The notes: generated by a model from the letters alone, not told the origin. A stretch of 30,769 bases of DNA from an uncultured Mycoplasmatota bacterium (GCA_946528555.1 CAMMYS010000001.1:1-30769), one strand, 5' to 3'. Counted from the stretch's first letter, positions 5,319 to 12,650 are shown. Translations and numbers: made by a program.

Positions 5319-7070
5319 ATATATAGCAGTTAAATGCATTCCGCCATAAACTTCAATTGTATCTCCAGGATTATAATACTTATTATCACTTGAGTTATAC
5401 CAATTAACAAATCCTTCTTCATTATTAGGAGTTGGTACTGTATAGATTGTTCCTTCTTCTAATTGATGACTAGTATTAGATAAATCTGTATCATCACTAG
5501 TTGTTACCATCCATAATCTAGTTTCATTATTATTAGTTGGTGGCATTAACATTTTATTATCATCAGTTAAATATTGAGTGAATAGATAAGTAAACTCATC
5601 TGGTGAAACTAAGCCACTATTTACTAAATATTTTGTTTCTTCCAATCTAAATGCTTTATAAATATATTTTGGTAAATAAGCAAAGTCATCATATGTATAC
5701 ATATCACTTCTTACAATTTCAGTATTTTGCCATTTTAGATTTTCACCAAAATCCATGAAGTTAGAAATATTATCAAATATTTCATAAGTTGTTAATATAT
5801 TGTTAGCAATTAAGTTGAAGTATCTTGTAGATATTACATGATAGTATCTAACTTCTTCATTAACTACTTCAATATTTGAAACTCTTATATATTCAATACC
5901 ATTATTTAATTTTACTACTTCATCACCTATTTCTAGTTCTCCAGATGTAACATCAACATATTTATTTAATCTCTTACTAAACAAGCTATGTCCTCCAACT
6001 ATTTTTAAAATAGTTCCATCTTCAAATGTTATCTTAGTATAGCTGTTTGTAGTTGCTGCTTTTTCAATCCATCCAGCATATTCATAATCATATTTTCCTA
6101 AGTCATGATTCCATACTTTTAATAAATCATTATATCTAATATCTTCTATATTTTTAGTAGAACCATCATATAATAATACTTTTGTTCCTTCAACTAAACA
6201 TGGATCTGTAGTACCACCACCACTAGATTGAGTTGTTACATTAATTGTTATATTTCCTGTTACACTAGCAATATTAATTTGATTATTATTAACAGCAGAA
6301 GATGTAATATTAGTTCCACCCATATTTACAGTAATACTATCAATTGTATAATTGTTACTTGCTGTAACAGTTGCAGTATAAGTACTTCCATGTGTAATAG
6401 TTGTAGCATTATTAGTATGTGTATAATTGCTTCCTGAATAAGTTATTGTATATGTTTTAACTTTAGTAGTAACATTTATAACCACATTTCCTGTTACTTG
6501 ATTAATTGTTAGAGTTCTATTACTTGTATTATACATGCTTGTTATATCTACCCCATCCATTGTTACCGTAACAGTATCAATATCTCTTCCTGTTACTGGA
6601 GTTATAGTTGTAGTATAACTATCATTATAATTAACATTTAAATTTGTATTACTATATGTATAATTCGATGTTTCTCCATCATATGTAATTGAGTATTTTG
6701 CATCTTTATATGTATATACTATAGTCATATTACTTGCTAATTGAGTAAATGTATCACCAATATTATATGATCCACTTCCATTTACTGTAATTGAATCAAG
6801 TTCTAATCCTGTTAAATTAACATTACTTGGATTATTTATAGTAACAACTGTATTTTCAAAATATTTTTTTGTTTCTCTTCCAAGCTCAGTTATTACTCCA
6901 CCAGAATCTTCATAATTTACTATAAAAGTATCTGTATATGTAGGAGCAACCATAAACTCATTTGATGCAATAGATGAGTCAGAAAAATATGCATATACTT
7001 TATCATTTTTTATAAGAAATGAAAGGACACATAAAAACATACAAAAAATAATTTTAATTATTCTTTTCAT
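5313..7070 (-). CDS. SipW-type surface protein with InlB-like repeats and a Hint domain
   Basis: 585 aa. The leader is MKRIIKIIFCMFLCVLSF...VYAYFSDSSIASNEFMV, a SipW-type AYFSD signal. An InlB/MucBP-like region (about 43-125) precedes two homologous Thr/Asn-rich beta repeats of about 75 residues (126-202 and 206-280, each ending TGN(V/I)xINVTT). A Gly linker leads to a Hint-like domain: PCLVEGTKVLLYDGSTKNI (Cys at 291, block A), TFEDGTILKIVGGHSLF (His of block B) and YYHVISTRYFNLIANNILTT (blocks F/G). The canonical terminal HN plus nucleophile is absent, so cleavage or hedgehog-like ligation is more likely than splicing. A Listeria-Bacteroides-type repeat (GFVNWYNSSDNKYYNPGDT) ends the protein. 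The start is ATG 7070 with GGAAGGAGATGAT upstream; ATG 7091 overlaps that RBS. Monocistronic, next to the sipW operon. Confidence 0.82.
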   Translation of the reverse strand: MKRIIKIIFCMFLCVLSFLIKNDKVYAYFSDSSIASNEFMVAPTYTDTFIVNYEDSGGVITELGRETKKYFENTVVTINNPSNVNLTGLELDSITVNGSGSYNIGDTFTQLASNMTIVYTYKDAKYSITYDGETSNYTYSNTNLNVNYNDSYTTTITPVTGRDIDTVTVTMDGVDITSMYNTSNRTLTINQVTGNVVINVTTKVKTYTITYSGSNYTHTNNATTITHGSTYTATVTASNNYTIDSITVNMGGTNITSSAVNNNQINIASVTGNITINVTTQSSGGGTTDPCLVEGTKVLLYDGSTKNIEDIRYNDLLKVWNHDLGKYDYEYAGWIEKAATTNSYTKITFEDGTILKIVGGHSLFSKRLNKYVDVTSGELEIGDEVVKLNNGIEYIRVSNIEVVNEEVRYYHVISTRYFNLIANNILTTYEIFDNISNFMDFGENLKWQNTEIVRSDMYTYDDFAYLPKYIYKAFRLEETKYLVNSGLVSPDEFTYLFTQYLTDDNKMLMPPTNNNETRLWMVTTSDDTDLSNTSHQLEEGTIYTVPTPNNEEGFVNWYNSSDNKYYNPGDTIEVYGGMHLTAIYE

Positions 7071-7118
7071 ATTTTTATCATCTCCTTCCATTATAGTAAC
7101 CCATAGTATATCAATTTT

Positions 7119-7126
7119 ATTATAAC
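7119..7126 (-). promoter_or_regulatory. Extended -10 of the Hint-protein gene
   Basis: Minus strand TGTTATAAT, with TATAAT at 7124-7119. No good -35 is seen. The untranslated leader would be about 40 bases. Confidence 0.55.
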
Positions 7127-7165
7127 ATAAATATTATAAAAAAAATATTTTTTATGAAGTGTAAA

Positions 7166-7194
7166 CAAAAAGTTAGGTTTTTAACCTAACTTTT
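7166..7194 (-). terminator. Terminator of the NERD-NADAR operon
   Basis: A 10-bp stem, AAGTTAGGTT with AACCTAACTT (7192-7183 and 7179-7170), followed by TTTTTG on the minus strand. The plus strand also ends in T, so it may work both ways. Confidence 0.88.
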
Positions 7195-7199
7195 ATATA

Positions 7200-7805
7200 T
7201 TATTTATTTAAAAAATCATGTAAGCAATTTAACATATATTCAAATTCATATCTTGTAAATACTGTATCTTTTTTATCTATCTCACCCATTGCATGTATTA
7301 TAGATAAATTACAATTTTTAATAGCATTTCTATAAAACTCATTTTGTATAGCACTTATATATAATTCATCTATTAAATCATCATATTCTTTAGAATCTCT
7401 TTTTATTGGATTTCCTTGCCAATAAACAATACCTGTTTCTTTCCAATTATAATCACTAGCTTTTTGTAATACTACTGCTTCTTTTCCACTATATTTAAAT
7501 AATTTACTTTGTAAATCTTTATCTTTAAATTTAATACCTTGAAAGAAACATTCTATTGAATTTAATTTTTGTCCTTTAAAAGTAAATTCATATGGAAATA
7601 AATTAGATAATAGTTTTGTATACATACCTCTAAATGAATATCCTACATTAACCCATTTATCACTTTCCCCTACATAACCATTTTCATCTTTTAACAATTC
7701 ATCTTCGCAATATAATTTACCATCTTTTTCAATAATATCTAATTGTTTAAATTTATAATTCTTTTTAAACTCTTTAAATTCTTCTAATTCTTTTTCATAA
7801 TTCAT
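7200..7805 (-). CDS. NADAR (YbiA/DUF1768) family protein
   Basis: 201 aa. NADAR proteins cleave N-glycosidic bonds of ADP-ribose conjugates or of early riboflavin intermediates. Some reverse ADP-ribosylation of guanine made by DarT-type toxins. Visible landmarks are LSNLFPYEFTFKG (66-78), NSIECFFQGIKFKD (82-95, the E/Q-containing core), YWQGNPIKRDSKEYDDL (128-144) and the helical C-terminus. An ~50-residue N-terminal extension precedes the core. It starts at ATG 7805 with AAGGGAGT upstream, 15 bp after the NERD gene, and shares that gene's promoter and a terminator, so the two are co-transcribed. No DarT-like toxin lies within the window. Family assignment is firm; the substrate is unknown. 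Confidence 0.85.
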   Translation of the reverse strand: MNYEKELEEFKEFKKNYKFKQLDIIEKDGKLYCEDELLKDENGYVGESDKWVNVGYSFRGMYTKLLSNLFPYEFTFKGQKLNSIECFFQGIKFKDKDLQSKLFKYSGKEAVVLQKASDYNWKETGIVYWQGNPIKRDSKEYDDLIDELYISAIQNEFYRNAIKNCNLSIIHAMGEIDKKDTVFTRYEFEYMLNCLHDFLNK

Positions 7806-7820
7806 AATAAGTACTCCCTT

Positions 7821-8609
7821 TTACTTTTGCGTAAATTTGCATTTTGGATAATTTGAACAGCCCACAAATGTTCCATATTTACCATTTCTATTTACTAATT
7901 GTCCTCCACATTTTGGACATATTCCTTTGTATATTTTATAATCTGTTGCAAATTTTTTACTCTTAACAATCATTACATGCTGATTTCTTTTTTCTTCATC
8001 AGTAATATTTAATGATAATAGTTGATTATAGACGTTTTCAACGTCTATATTCTTTTCGACATTGCTTAATCCTATAATTTTATCAACTAAATCTTTTCTT
8101 TGAATAACAACACTATTTGTTACAATATTTAGTGTAGATTGATTCGTAAAACATACAATTGAGAATATACTATCCTCGCTTATCTTTAAGGCATCACAAA
8201 TGGCTTTAATATGCCCATAGTTTTGATGTATTGGATTTTTAAATTTATATTTTTTCTTTCCTAAATGTTGGTACCAATAAAAGTCTTTTTCTTTTCCCGT
8301 TATCAGACCATCATAGCATTTTGTCTCTACAACAAATATACCCCATTTTGAAATAACTACATGATCTATTTGATGAGTATTATTGTTGATTTCCAATAAT
8401 AAATTATCTAATACTTTGTATGAATCTTCTGGTAATCCTCTTAACTGTTTATCAACGTAATATTCACCAATATTTAATCCTGATTTATATCTAATTATTT
8501 TATTTAATAATATGTACAATAAACCTGATAATCCTATCATTCCTAATACCCAAAAATAGATATTCTTCAAAAATAATTCTTTTATTAGCGAATTAACCAC
8601 TTCATCCAT
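7821..8609 (-). CDS. Membrane-anchored NERD nuclease-like protein with C4 zinc finger
   Basis: 262 aa. A hydrophobic segment (about 16-36) is followed by a NERD domain (about 44-165), related to PD-(D/E)XK nucleases. The candidate active site is E49 (NIGEYYVDKQL), D82 (HQIDHVVIS), E95-x-K97 (FVVETKC) and a Gln in NPIHQNYGH. The C-terminus carries a topoisomerase-I-type four-cysteine zinc finger (CPKCGG...GCSNYPKC), which binds DNA. The start is ATG 8609, because AGGTGAT four bases upstream serves as RBS; GTG 8618 lies inside it. The promoter is 8631-8639. First gene of a two-gene operon with NADAR. NERD proteins are often found near defence or mobile genes; a role in nucleic-acid surveillance at the membrane is inference. 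Confidence 0.85.
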   Translation of the reverse strand: MDEVVNSLIKELFLKNIYFWVLGMIGLSGLLYILLNKIIRYKSGLNIGEYYVDKQLRGLPEDSYKVLDNLLLEINNNTHQIDHVVISKWGIFVVETKCYDGLITGKEKDFYWYQHLGKKKYKFKNPIHQNYGHIKAICDALKISEDSIFSIVCFTNQSTLNIVTNSVVIQRKDLVDKIIGLSNVEKNIDVENVYNQLLSLNITDEEKRNQHVMIVKSKKFATDYKIYKGICPKCGGQLVNRNGKYGTFVGCSNYPKCKFTQK

Positions 8610-8630
8610 TGTTATCACCTTTATGTATTT

Positions 8631-8639
8631 ATTATAACA
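8631..8639 (-). promoter_or_regulatory. Extended -10 of the NERD-NADAR operon
   Basis: Minus strand TGTTATAAT (8639-8631), directly after the T-run of the upstream terminator and 22 bases before ATG 8609. Confidence 0.7.
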
Positions 8640-8669
8640 TAAAAGCCTAGCTTTATTTGCTAGGCTTTA
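8640..8669 (-). terminator. Terminator of the phosphoesterase gene
   Basis: A 10-bp stem, AAAGCCTAGC with GCTAGGCTTT (8668-8659 and 8651-8642), loop AAATAAA, then TTTTA on the minus strand. Confidence 0.85.
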
Positions 8670-8671
8670 TA

Positions 8672-9982
8672 TTATAAACCATATCTTTTATTAAATTTTT
8701 CTATTTGAGACATTGGTTGTAATTTTTTTACTTGTTGAGGTTCTGGTGATACTGTACTAACACCTATATATTGTTCAGTATTTTTAAGTGGTTCTGATGG
8801 GATTATTCTATTTGATGATAAATCATAAGCAAACTCACCTAATACAACATCTTGATCTCCTAAATGTACTTGTTTTATATAAGTTGTTTCAAAATATCCA
8901 TTATTAAAATTAATACCTATTTCTAATATAGTTGGCATTTGTTGAATAATACCTGATAAAGATGGTATTGATACATTTAATACATTATTTTTTATAAATG
9001 TTTTATAAATATGATAATGTCCATGTAATACTAATGGTGCTGAAGTTGCTTTTTTATATCCACCATCTACAAAATGTGTTAATAATAATTGATCATTTTT
9101 AATGTTAATTCCACAATTGTTATATCCACCAATTATAATATCATGTCTATAATTATTACATGCTTCCATTAAACTTAATCCTTCTGAAGAAAGAGCACTT
9201 AAATCATGATCTCCTCCTACACTAAAAGTTAATATACTTTTATCAGATGGATAATTTCTTATAAAATGTTCAATTTGTTTATATAATTCAGATATTGATT
9301 GTTTACCTCTTGTAAAAGTACCATCTATTAAATCTCCACCACATAGAATAATATGTATACCATTTTTAATACAATAATTAAACATTTGATCTACTAATTC
9401 TTTTCTTTCTAATTCATTACCAAAATGTGGATCTGAAAAAGCAACCATTTTTATAAAATTCTCTTTTGGATCTGTAATAATAGTTCTATCTTGTTCATAT
9501 ATAGTCATTTTCTTTAATTCTATAAATGTTGTAGCTGGTTTATATTGAATAGTACCATCTGAATAATATTTTCTTGCGATTGACATACCATTATTTTTTA
9601 AATTTAATAATAAACTATATAAATGTGTTGAATCTATACCAAGAATTTCACATATTTCTTTATTAGTTTTTCTTCTTTTAACTAAATCAAATAGTTTTTC
9701 CATTAAATCTATGTCATCTTTAACTACTTCAACTATAGGTTTTTCTTCTTCAACATGTCTTTCTACTAATAATTTTTTCATCTTTGGTAACAAAGTTGAA
9801 TAAAACTTACCTTTTTTCTCTATTGTAAAAGCAGTACTTCTTATTGGATTATGTAAGTCATCTCCATATCTATCTCTTACTAATAATTTTTCTCCAATTG
9901 ATAAATCAAAAATCATATCATCAATTTCTTTTTCTGAATAATCACTAAAATATTCATAAAGCGTTTGTATTCTTCTTCCCAT
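8672..9982 (-). CDS. Metallophosphoesterase with N-terminal helix-turn-helix region
   Basis: 436 aa. The C-terminal part is a calcineurin-like metallophosphoesterase with all metal-binding motifs: FSDPHFG (182-188), GGDLIDG (215-221), GGDHD (256-260, GNHD in most relatives) and HGHYH (320-324). Residues about 100-135 (KRRKTNKEICEILGIDSTHLYSLLLNLK) look like a winged or homeodomain-like helix-turn-helix, so it may act on nucleic acid or be targeted by it. The start is ATG 9982 with the unusual RBS GGGGGTT. Upstream ATGs at 10006 and 10027 lie on or before the -10 (10007-10012) and are rejected. Monocistronic, with a strong promoter. The substrate cannot be assigned. Confidence 0.8.
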   Translation of the reverse strand: MGRRIQTLYEYFSDYSEKEIDDMIFDLSIGEKLLVRDRYGDDLHNPIRSTAFTIEKKGKFYSTLLPKMKKLLVERHVEEEKPIVEVVKDDIDLMEKLFDLVKRRKTNKEICEILGIDSTHLYSLLLNLKNNGMSIARKYYSDGTIQYKPATTFIELKKMTIYEQDRTIITDPKENFIKMVAFSDPHFGNELERKELVDQMFNYCIKNGIHIILCGGDLIDGTFTRGKQSISELYKQIEHFIRNYPSDKSILTFSVGGDHDLSALSSEGLSLMEACNNYRHDIIIGGYNNCGINIKNDQLLLTHFVDGGYKKATSAPLVLHGHYHIYKTFIKNNVLNVSIPSLSGIIQQMPTILEIGINFNNGYFETTYIKQVHLGDQDVVLGEFAYDLSSNRIIPSEPLKNTEQYIGVSTVSPEPQQVKKLQPMSQIEKFNKRYGL

Positions 9983-10006
9983 AATAACCCCCAATATCGG
10001 TTGCAT

Positions 10007-10035
10007 ATTATACCTTTTTTTGCCCAAAAAGTCAA
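10007..10035 (-). promoter_or_regulatory. Strong sigma-A promoter of the phosphoesterase gene
   Basis: Minus strand: TTGACT (10035-10030), exactly 17 bp, TATAAT (10012-10007). It starts two bases beyond a terminator and fixes the start codon at 9982. Confidence 0.85.
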
Positions 10036-10036
10036 T

Positions 10037-10062
10037 TAAAAAGGCATTAAAATGCCTTTTTT
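10037..10062 (-). terminator. Terminator of the kinase/acidic-protein operon
   Basis: AAAAAGGCAT pairs with ATGCCTTTTT around a 4-base loop, followed on the minus strand by TTAATTG. It overlaps the stop of the 56-aa gene. The plus strand also ends in T. Confidence 0.8.
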
Positions 10063-10231
10063 ACTCTTTATCATCTTCAAAATAATAATCGTCTTCTTCT
10101 AGTTCTTCTTCTTCAAAATTATATTCTTCATAGTCTTCTTTTTCTATAGCTTCTTTTTCTAATGAATCCATATCTTTTTTATCTTCTTTTTTTGAAAATA
10201 ATAAATCTAATAAAGAATCTTCTTTTTTCAT
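10061..10231 (-). CDS. Small, very acidic hypothetical protein, 56 aa
   Basis: A 56-codon gene that starts at ATG 10231, inside the TGA stop of the upstream kinase gene (ATGA overlap), with GGAGGATAA as RBS. The overlap indicates translational coupling. The product begins MKKEDSLLDLLFSKKEDKKD and continues as a Glu/Asp-rich tail with several Tyr (YEEYNFEEEELEEDDYYF). There is no membrane segment or cysteine. It ends in an intrinsic terminator, so it is the last gene of a two-gene unit. It could be a partner of the kinase-like enzyme, a disordered adaptor or a nucleic-acid mimic; nothing in the sequence decides this. Real by signals, function unknown. Confidence 0.75.
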   Translation of the reverse strand: MKKEDSLLDLLFSKKEDKKDMDSLEKEAIEKEDYEEYNFEEEELEEDDYYFEDDKE

Positions 10232-11127
10232 TTATCCTCCACTACTTGTTTTGCTGCATATAATATGTTTTCTTTTAATTCATTTAGATGTGTATATTCT
10301 ATATATTGTTTCATATAATAAACAATATCATAAATATATAATCTTTTATATAAATCTTTTGTTTTAATTAGTTCTGGATAATATTTTTCTATATATTTCA
10401 TTATATTTTTATAATCTGATTCTTTAGTATATTTTTCTGTTTCTTCACTTGCAAATTTATATGGTTTTCTAACCATTCTATAAATAATATCTAATTCAAA
10501 ATCTTTTGGTGCATATAATGATCTTTCAAAATCAATTAATTTAATCTTTTTATTGTTATAGAAAATATTATCAAAGTGTAAATCATTATGCACTAGAACA
10601 AATTCATTTGATTCTAAATATTTATCAAATAATGAATATGCTTTATCTATAAGACTTATTTCATCTTTATTAAATAAATTTAGTTCTTTTGCTTTATTAT
10701 AAACTGGATTAAATATATCTTTTGTTTTTTGCGACCAATCATATTTATTTGTTGTATGGCTATGAAATTCTTTCATAACTAAACATAATTGTTTAATAAT
10801 GTCTTCTCTTTCTTTTTCATTTAATGTATGCCATACATTAAATAGTGTTTTTCCTTCAACTTTTTCTATTATTTCATACATATATGGTATATCTTTTTTA
10901 GATATATCTGATAAATATAGTTTTGGAATAAGATTATTATTTTGATTCTTATTATAGAAATCTATTTCTTTTTTAAACTTTGGTTCATTTTTTATATCAG
11001 TACATATTTTAATAACATATTTATTATTTAAAATATATATTGTGTTTGTAAAACCAACATTAACTTTATTAATACTTGTAATATCTTTCAATAATTGTTT
11101 GTTTTTTGAAATAATTTTATCTATCAT
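10228..11127 (-). CDS. APH/choline-kinase-like phosphotransferase
   Basis: 299 aa, aminoglycoside phosphotransferase/choline kinase fold. K40 (YVIKIC) is the likely ATP lysine, VHNDLHFDNIF carries catalytic D182 and N187 (HxDxxxxN), and LIDFERS carries metal-binding D199. The C-terminal helical part is of ordinary length. The start is ATG 11127 with AGGAG upstream; ATG codons further upstream lie in or before the -10 at 11144-11149. Such enzymes phosphorylate small molecules (choline, ethanolamine, sugars, aminoglycosides). The substrate is not predictable and resistance should not be assumed. It is translationally coupled to the 56-aa acidic gene. Confidence 0.82.
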   Translation of the reverse strand: MIDKIISKNKQLLKDITSINKVNVGFTNTIYILNNKYVIKICTDIKNEPKFKKEIDFYNKNQNNNLIPKLYLSDISKKDIPYMYEIIEKVEGKTLFNVWHTLNEKEREDIIKQLCLVMKEFHSHTTNKYDWSQKTKDIFNPVYNKAKELNLFNKDEISLIDKAYSLFDKYLESNEFVLVHNDLHFDNIFYNNKKIKLIDFERSLYAPKDFELDIIYRMVRKPYKFASEETEKYTKESDYKNIMKYIEKYYPELIKTKDLYKRLYIYDIVYYMKQYIEYTHLNELKENILYAAKQVVEDK

Positions 11128-11143
11128 AATAACTCCTATAAAC

Positions 11144-11152
11144 ATTATACCA
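11144..11152 (-). promoter_or_regulatory. Extended -10 promoter of the kinase operon
   Basis: Minus strand TGGTATAAT (11152-11144), just behind the small-RNA terminator and 16 bases before ATG 11127. The -35 is only a T-run. Confidence 0.7.
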
Positions 11153-11165
11153 TAAATTTTTGACA

Positions 11166-11191
11166 TAAAAAAATGAGGCCCGAAGGCCTCT
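11166..11191 (-). terminator. Intrinsic terminator of the small RNA
   Basis: GAGGCC (11190-11185), TTCG loop, GGCCTC (11180-11175), then ATTTTTTT on the minus strand. This is one of the few GC-rich stems in the window. Confidence 0.9.
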
Positions 11192-11258
11192 CAGGGGGTT
11201 TTGGTCGAACACTTACACAATGAATCGTATAAATGTTCATGACATATTTCTATGTCAA
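11167..11258 (-). ncRNA. Compact structured small RNA, ~90 nt
   Basis: A gene-free stretch has its own promoter (11263-11291) and a strong terminator, and folds well. Hairpin 1 at the predicted 5' end is TGACATA-GAAA-TATGTCA (11257-11240). Hairpin 2 is a 12-bp stem, GAACATTTATAC with GTGTAAGTGTTC (two G-U pairs) and an 8-nt loop. A single-stranded linker GACCAAAACCCCCT follows, then the terminator stem GAGGCC-TTCG-GGCCTC (11190-11175) and a T-run. No convincing reading frame is inside. The C-run in a loop is typical of Firmicute regulatory RNAs that pair with Shine-Dalgarno sequences (RsaE/RoxS-like logic). I do not recognise it as a known family; 4.5S RNA and 6S RNA do not fit. Confidence 0.75.
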
Positions 11259-11262
11259 TTTA

Positions 11263-11291
11263 ATAGTATAATATTTCATAATTTTTGTCAA
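11263..11291 (-). promoter_or_regulatory. Promoter of the small RNA
   Basis: Minus strand: perfect -35 TTGACA (11291-11286). The -10 is either TACTAT (11268-11263, 17-bp spacer) or TATACT (11270-11265, 15-bp spacer). The predicted start is near 11258, where the first hairpin begins. Confidence 0.75.
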
Positions 11292-11308
11292 TTAATTATT
11301 AAAATTTT

Positions 11309-11875
11309 TTACAAACTTTTTGCGTTTTTTTGAATATATGTATATACTGTTTTCCAGTTATTAAGACGCTTTGCTTTTGTTTTTTTATTTTTATTAATTG
11401 ATGAATCAAATAATATAGATTTTATACCAGCACTTTGTGTTGAATCAACTGTATCAACAGCATCATCTATCATAAAATCTACTTTCTCATCTAAGCAAGT
11501 TTGTGTCTTATAAGCTTGATTAGTTATTAGTTTATCAAACACTATTCCATTTCTTTTTAAATATTCAAAGCTAAATTTATAAGCATCATTATAATAGTCA
11601 TTATTTCTTGCTGTCACTATTATTATTTTGTGTCCTTCGTCATGTAATTTTTGAATAGCTTCTTTAGCATGCTTTTTAACTCTAATTTTATTTCCTATAA
11701 GTTCACTATGTTTTTTATAAAACTTTTTAGTGCCATCTGAAACATAGTTTCCTCTTATAATACCTTCTACATTATTTTTTAATTCTTTATCATTAGAGTA
11801 TTTATTAATATAATATCTAACTACTTTATTACTATTGGTAATTGTATCATCTATATCTATTCCTATTGTTGCCAT
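11309..11875 (-). CDS. HAD-superfamily 5'-nucleotidase-like protein
   Basis: 188 aa. The HAD motifs are present: motif I DIDDT (D7 nucleophile, D9 acid/base), motif II VTAR (T88) and motif IV DFMIDD (D133, D137/D138). Size and pattern match the 5'(3')-deoxyribonucleotidase/YqfW-type branch, cytosolic phosphatases of nucleotides or similar small phosphates. It starts at ATG 11875 with AGGAAGG upstream and promoter -10 at 11897-11902. The end is ~20 bp before the small-RNA -35; no strong hairpin is seen between them, so read-through into the small RNA is possible. Family is confident, substrate not. Confidence 0.82.
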   Translation of the reverse strand: MATIGIDIDDTITNSNKVVRYYINKYSNDKELKNNVEGIIRGNYVSDGTKKFYKKHSELIGNKIRVKKHAKEAIQKLHDEGHKIIIVTARNNDYYNDAYKFSFEYLKRNGIVFDKLITNQAYKTQTCLDEKVDFMIDDAVDTVDSTQSAGIKSILFDSSINKNKKTKAKRLNNWKTVYTYIQKNAKSL

Positions 11876-11896
11876 ATTTATTTACCTTCCTGTAAT

Positions 11897-11905
11897 AGTA
11901 TAGCA
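11897..11905 (-). promoter_or_regulatory. Extended -10 of the HAD gene
   Basis: Minus strand TGCTATACT (11905-11897), directly after the T-run behind the kinase-like gene. Confidence 0.65.
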
Positions 11906-11927
11906 TAAAAAAAGAATTAATTCTATT
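11904..11927 (-). terminator. Weak terminator after the kinase-like gene
   Basis: A short self-complementary stretch, AGAATTAATTCT, followed by seven T on the minus strand. The stem is short and AT-only, but placement after the stop at 11923 fits. Confidence 0.4.
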
Positions 11928-12618
11928 TTCTTAATAGAGTTAATCCTTTTTGATAATCAGATATTGTTCTTACATCTATAAAGTGATCCATTTTATCTAA
12001 TGCTTCACTTACAAATGTTGATGGTCTCATATAACCACCTAATAAACATTCTTTTTGTAATTGATTTAATCTTTGAGATTTAAAATTTCCAGTTAATAAT
12101 ATAGGTGCTATTGAGTTAGCAAACTCTTTCATATTTTCAAAGAAAGGGTTTCCTACTTTATATCCTAAATAATCAAATGGTTGTGTATTGTCAGTATCTA
12201 TATTAACTAATCTTTTATCTTTTGTATAAATTAAATTATTATTATTAATTTCATATAATGATAAACCTGTATCATAAGAAAAATCTCTTAATTGATTTTC
12301 AAAAACTATCATTGCTAATAAGAAATCTGATATATCAGTTTTAGTTAAATCTAAATCACTTACTTTAGTTCCTTCAACAACATCTCTTAAAAAACCTTTT
12401 ACTTTATCATTTAAATAAATAATTTGTTCTGGGAAAGCTAATCCTGGATATTTATAATCTAATAATTGTTTAGTTATATAATCATCTTCACCTTCACCAT
12501 GTAATTCTTTGTATAGTCTACCACTAGTTGTAACATAACAAGCAGCATTTGCTCCTTCACCTATTTTTGTTTGTTTTAAACATTGTGGTATTTTTTTTAC
12601 TCTAAATTCTTTTTTCAT
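11923..12618 (-). CDS. Protein-kinase-like protein, possibly degenerate
   Basis: 231 aa. The beginning resembles a kinase nucleotide loop (KIGEGANAACYVT, 18-30) with a following lysine (LYKEL, K37). SLYEINNNNLIYTKDKRLVNIDTDN (120-144) resembles the catalytic loop and the DFG strand: N125-N128, then D141. The usual catalytic Asp of HxD is replaced (YEINNNN), so it may be a pseudokinase or use a shifted residue. No membrane segment. A strong promoter (12651-12679) drives it alone. The RBS is the unusual GAGGGGGAG, eight bases before ATG 12618. It could instead be an antibiotic- or phage-derived kinase relative. Fold assignment is moderate; function unknown. Confidence 0.6.
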   Translation of the reverse strand: MKKEFRVKKIPQCLKQTKIGEGANAACYVTTSGRLYKELHGEGEDDYITKQLLDYKYPGLAFPEQIIYLNDKVKGFLRDVVEGTKVSDLDLTKTDISDFLLAMIVFENQLRDFSYDTGLSLYEINNNNLIYTKDKRLVNIDTDNTQPFDYLGYKVGNPFFENMKEFANSIAPILLTGNFKSQRLNQLQKECLLGGYMRPSTFVSEALDKMDHFIDVRTISDYQKGLTLLRK

Positions 12619-12650
12619 TTTGTTTACTCCCCCTCATAAAAAGCTTATAC

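Noticed and set aside
6228..6437. Ser/Cys/Asn-rich plus-strand frame
   Set aside because: Antisense shadow of the Thr/Asn repeats of the Hint-domain protein.
6180..6720. CRISPR-like repetitive pattern
   Set aside because: The periodicity comes from coding repeats rich in Thr and Asn, with no constant spacer length or palindromic repeat.
10228..11127. Aminoglycoside-resistance gene
   Set aside because: Only the general APH/choline-kinase fold is visible; nothing points to antibiotics.
11167..11258. Riboswitch or leader of the kinase gene
   Set aside because: It has its own strong promoter and a full terminator, and the kinase gene has a separate promoter behind that terminator; no known riboswitch core was seen. 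A read-through leader cannot be fully excluded.
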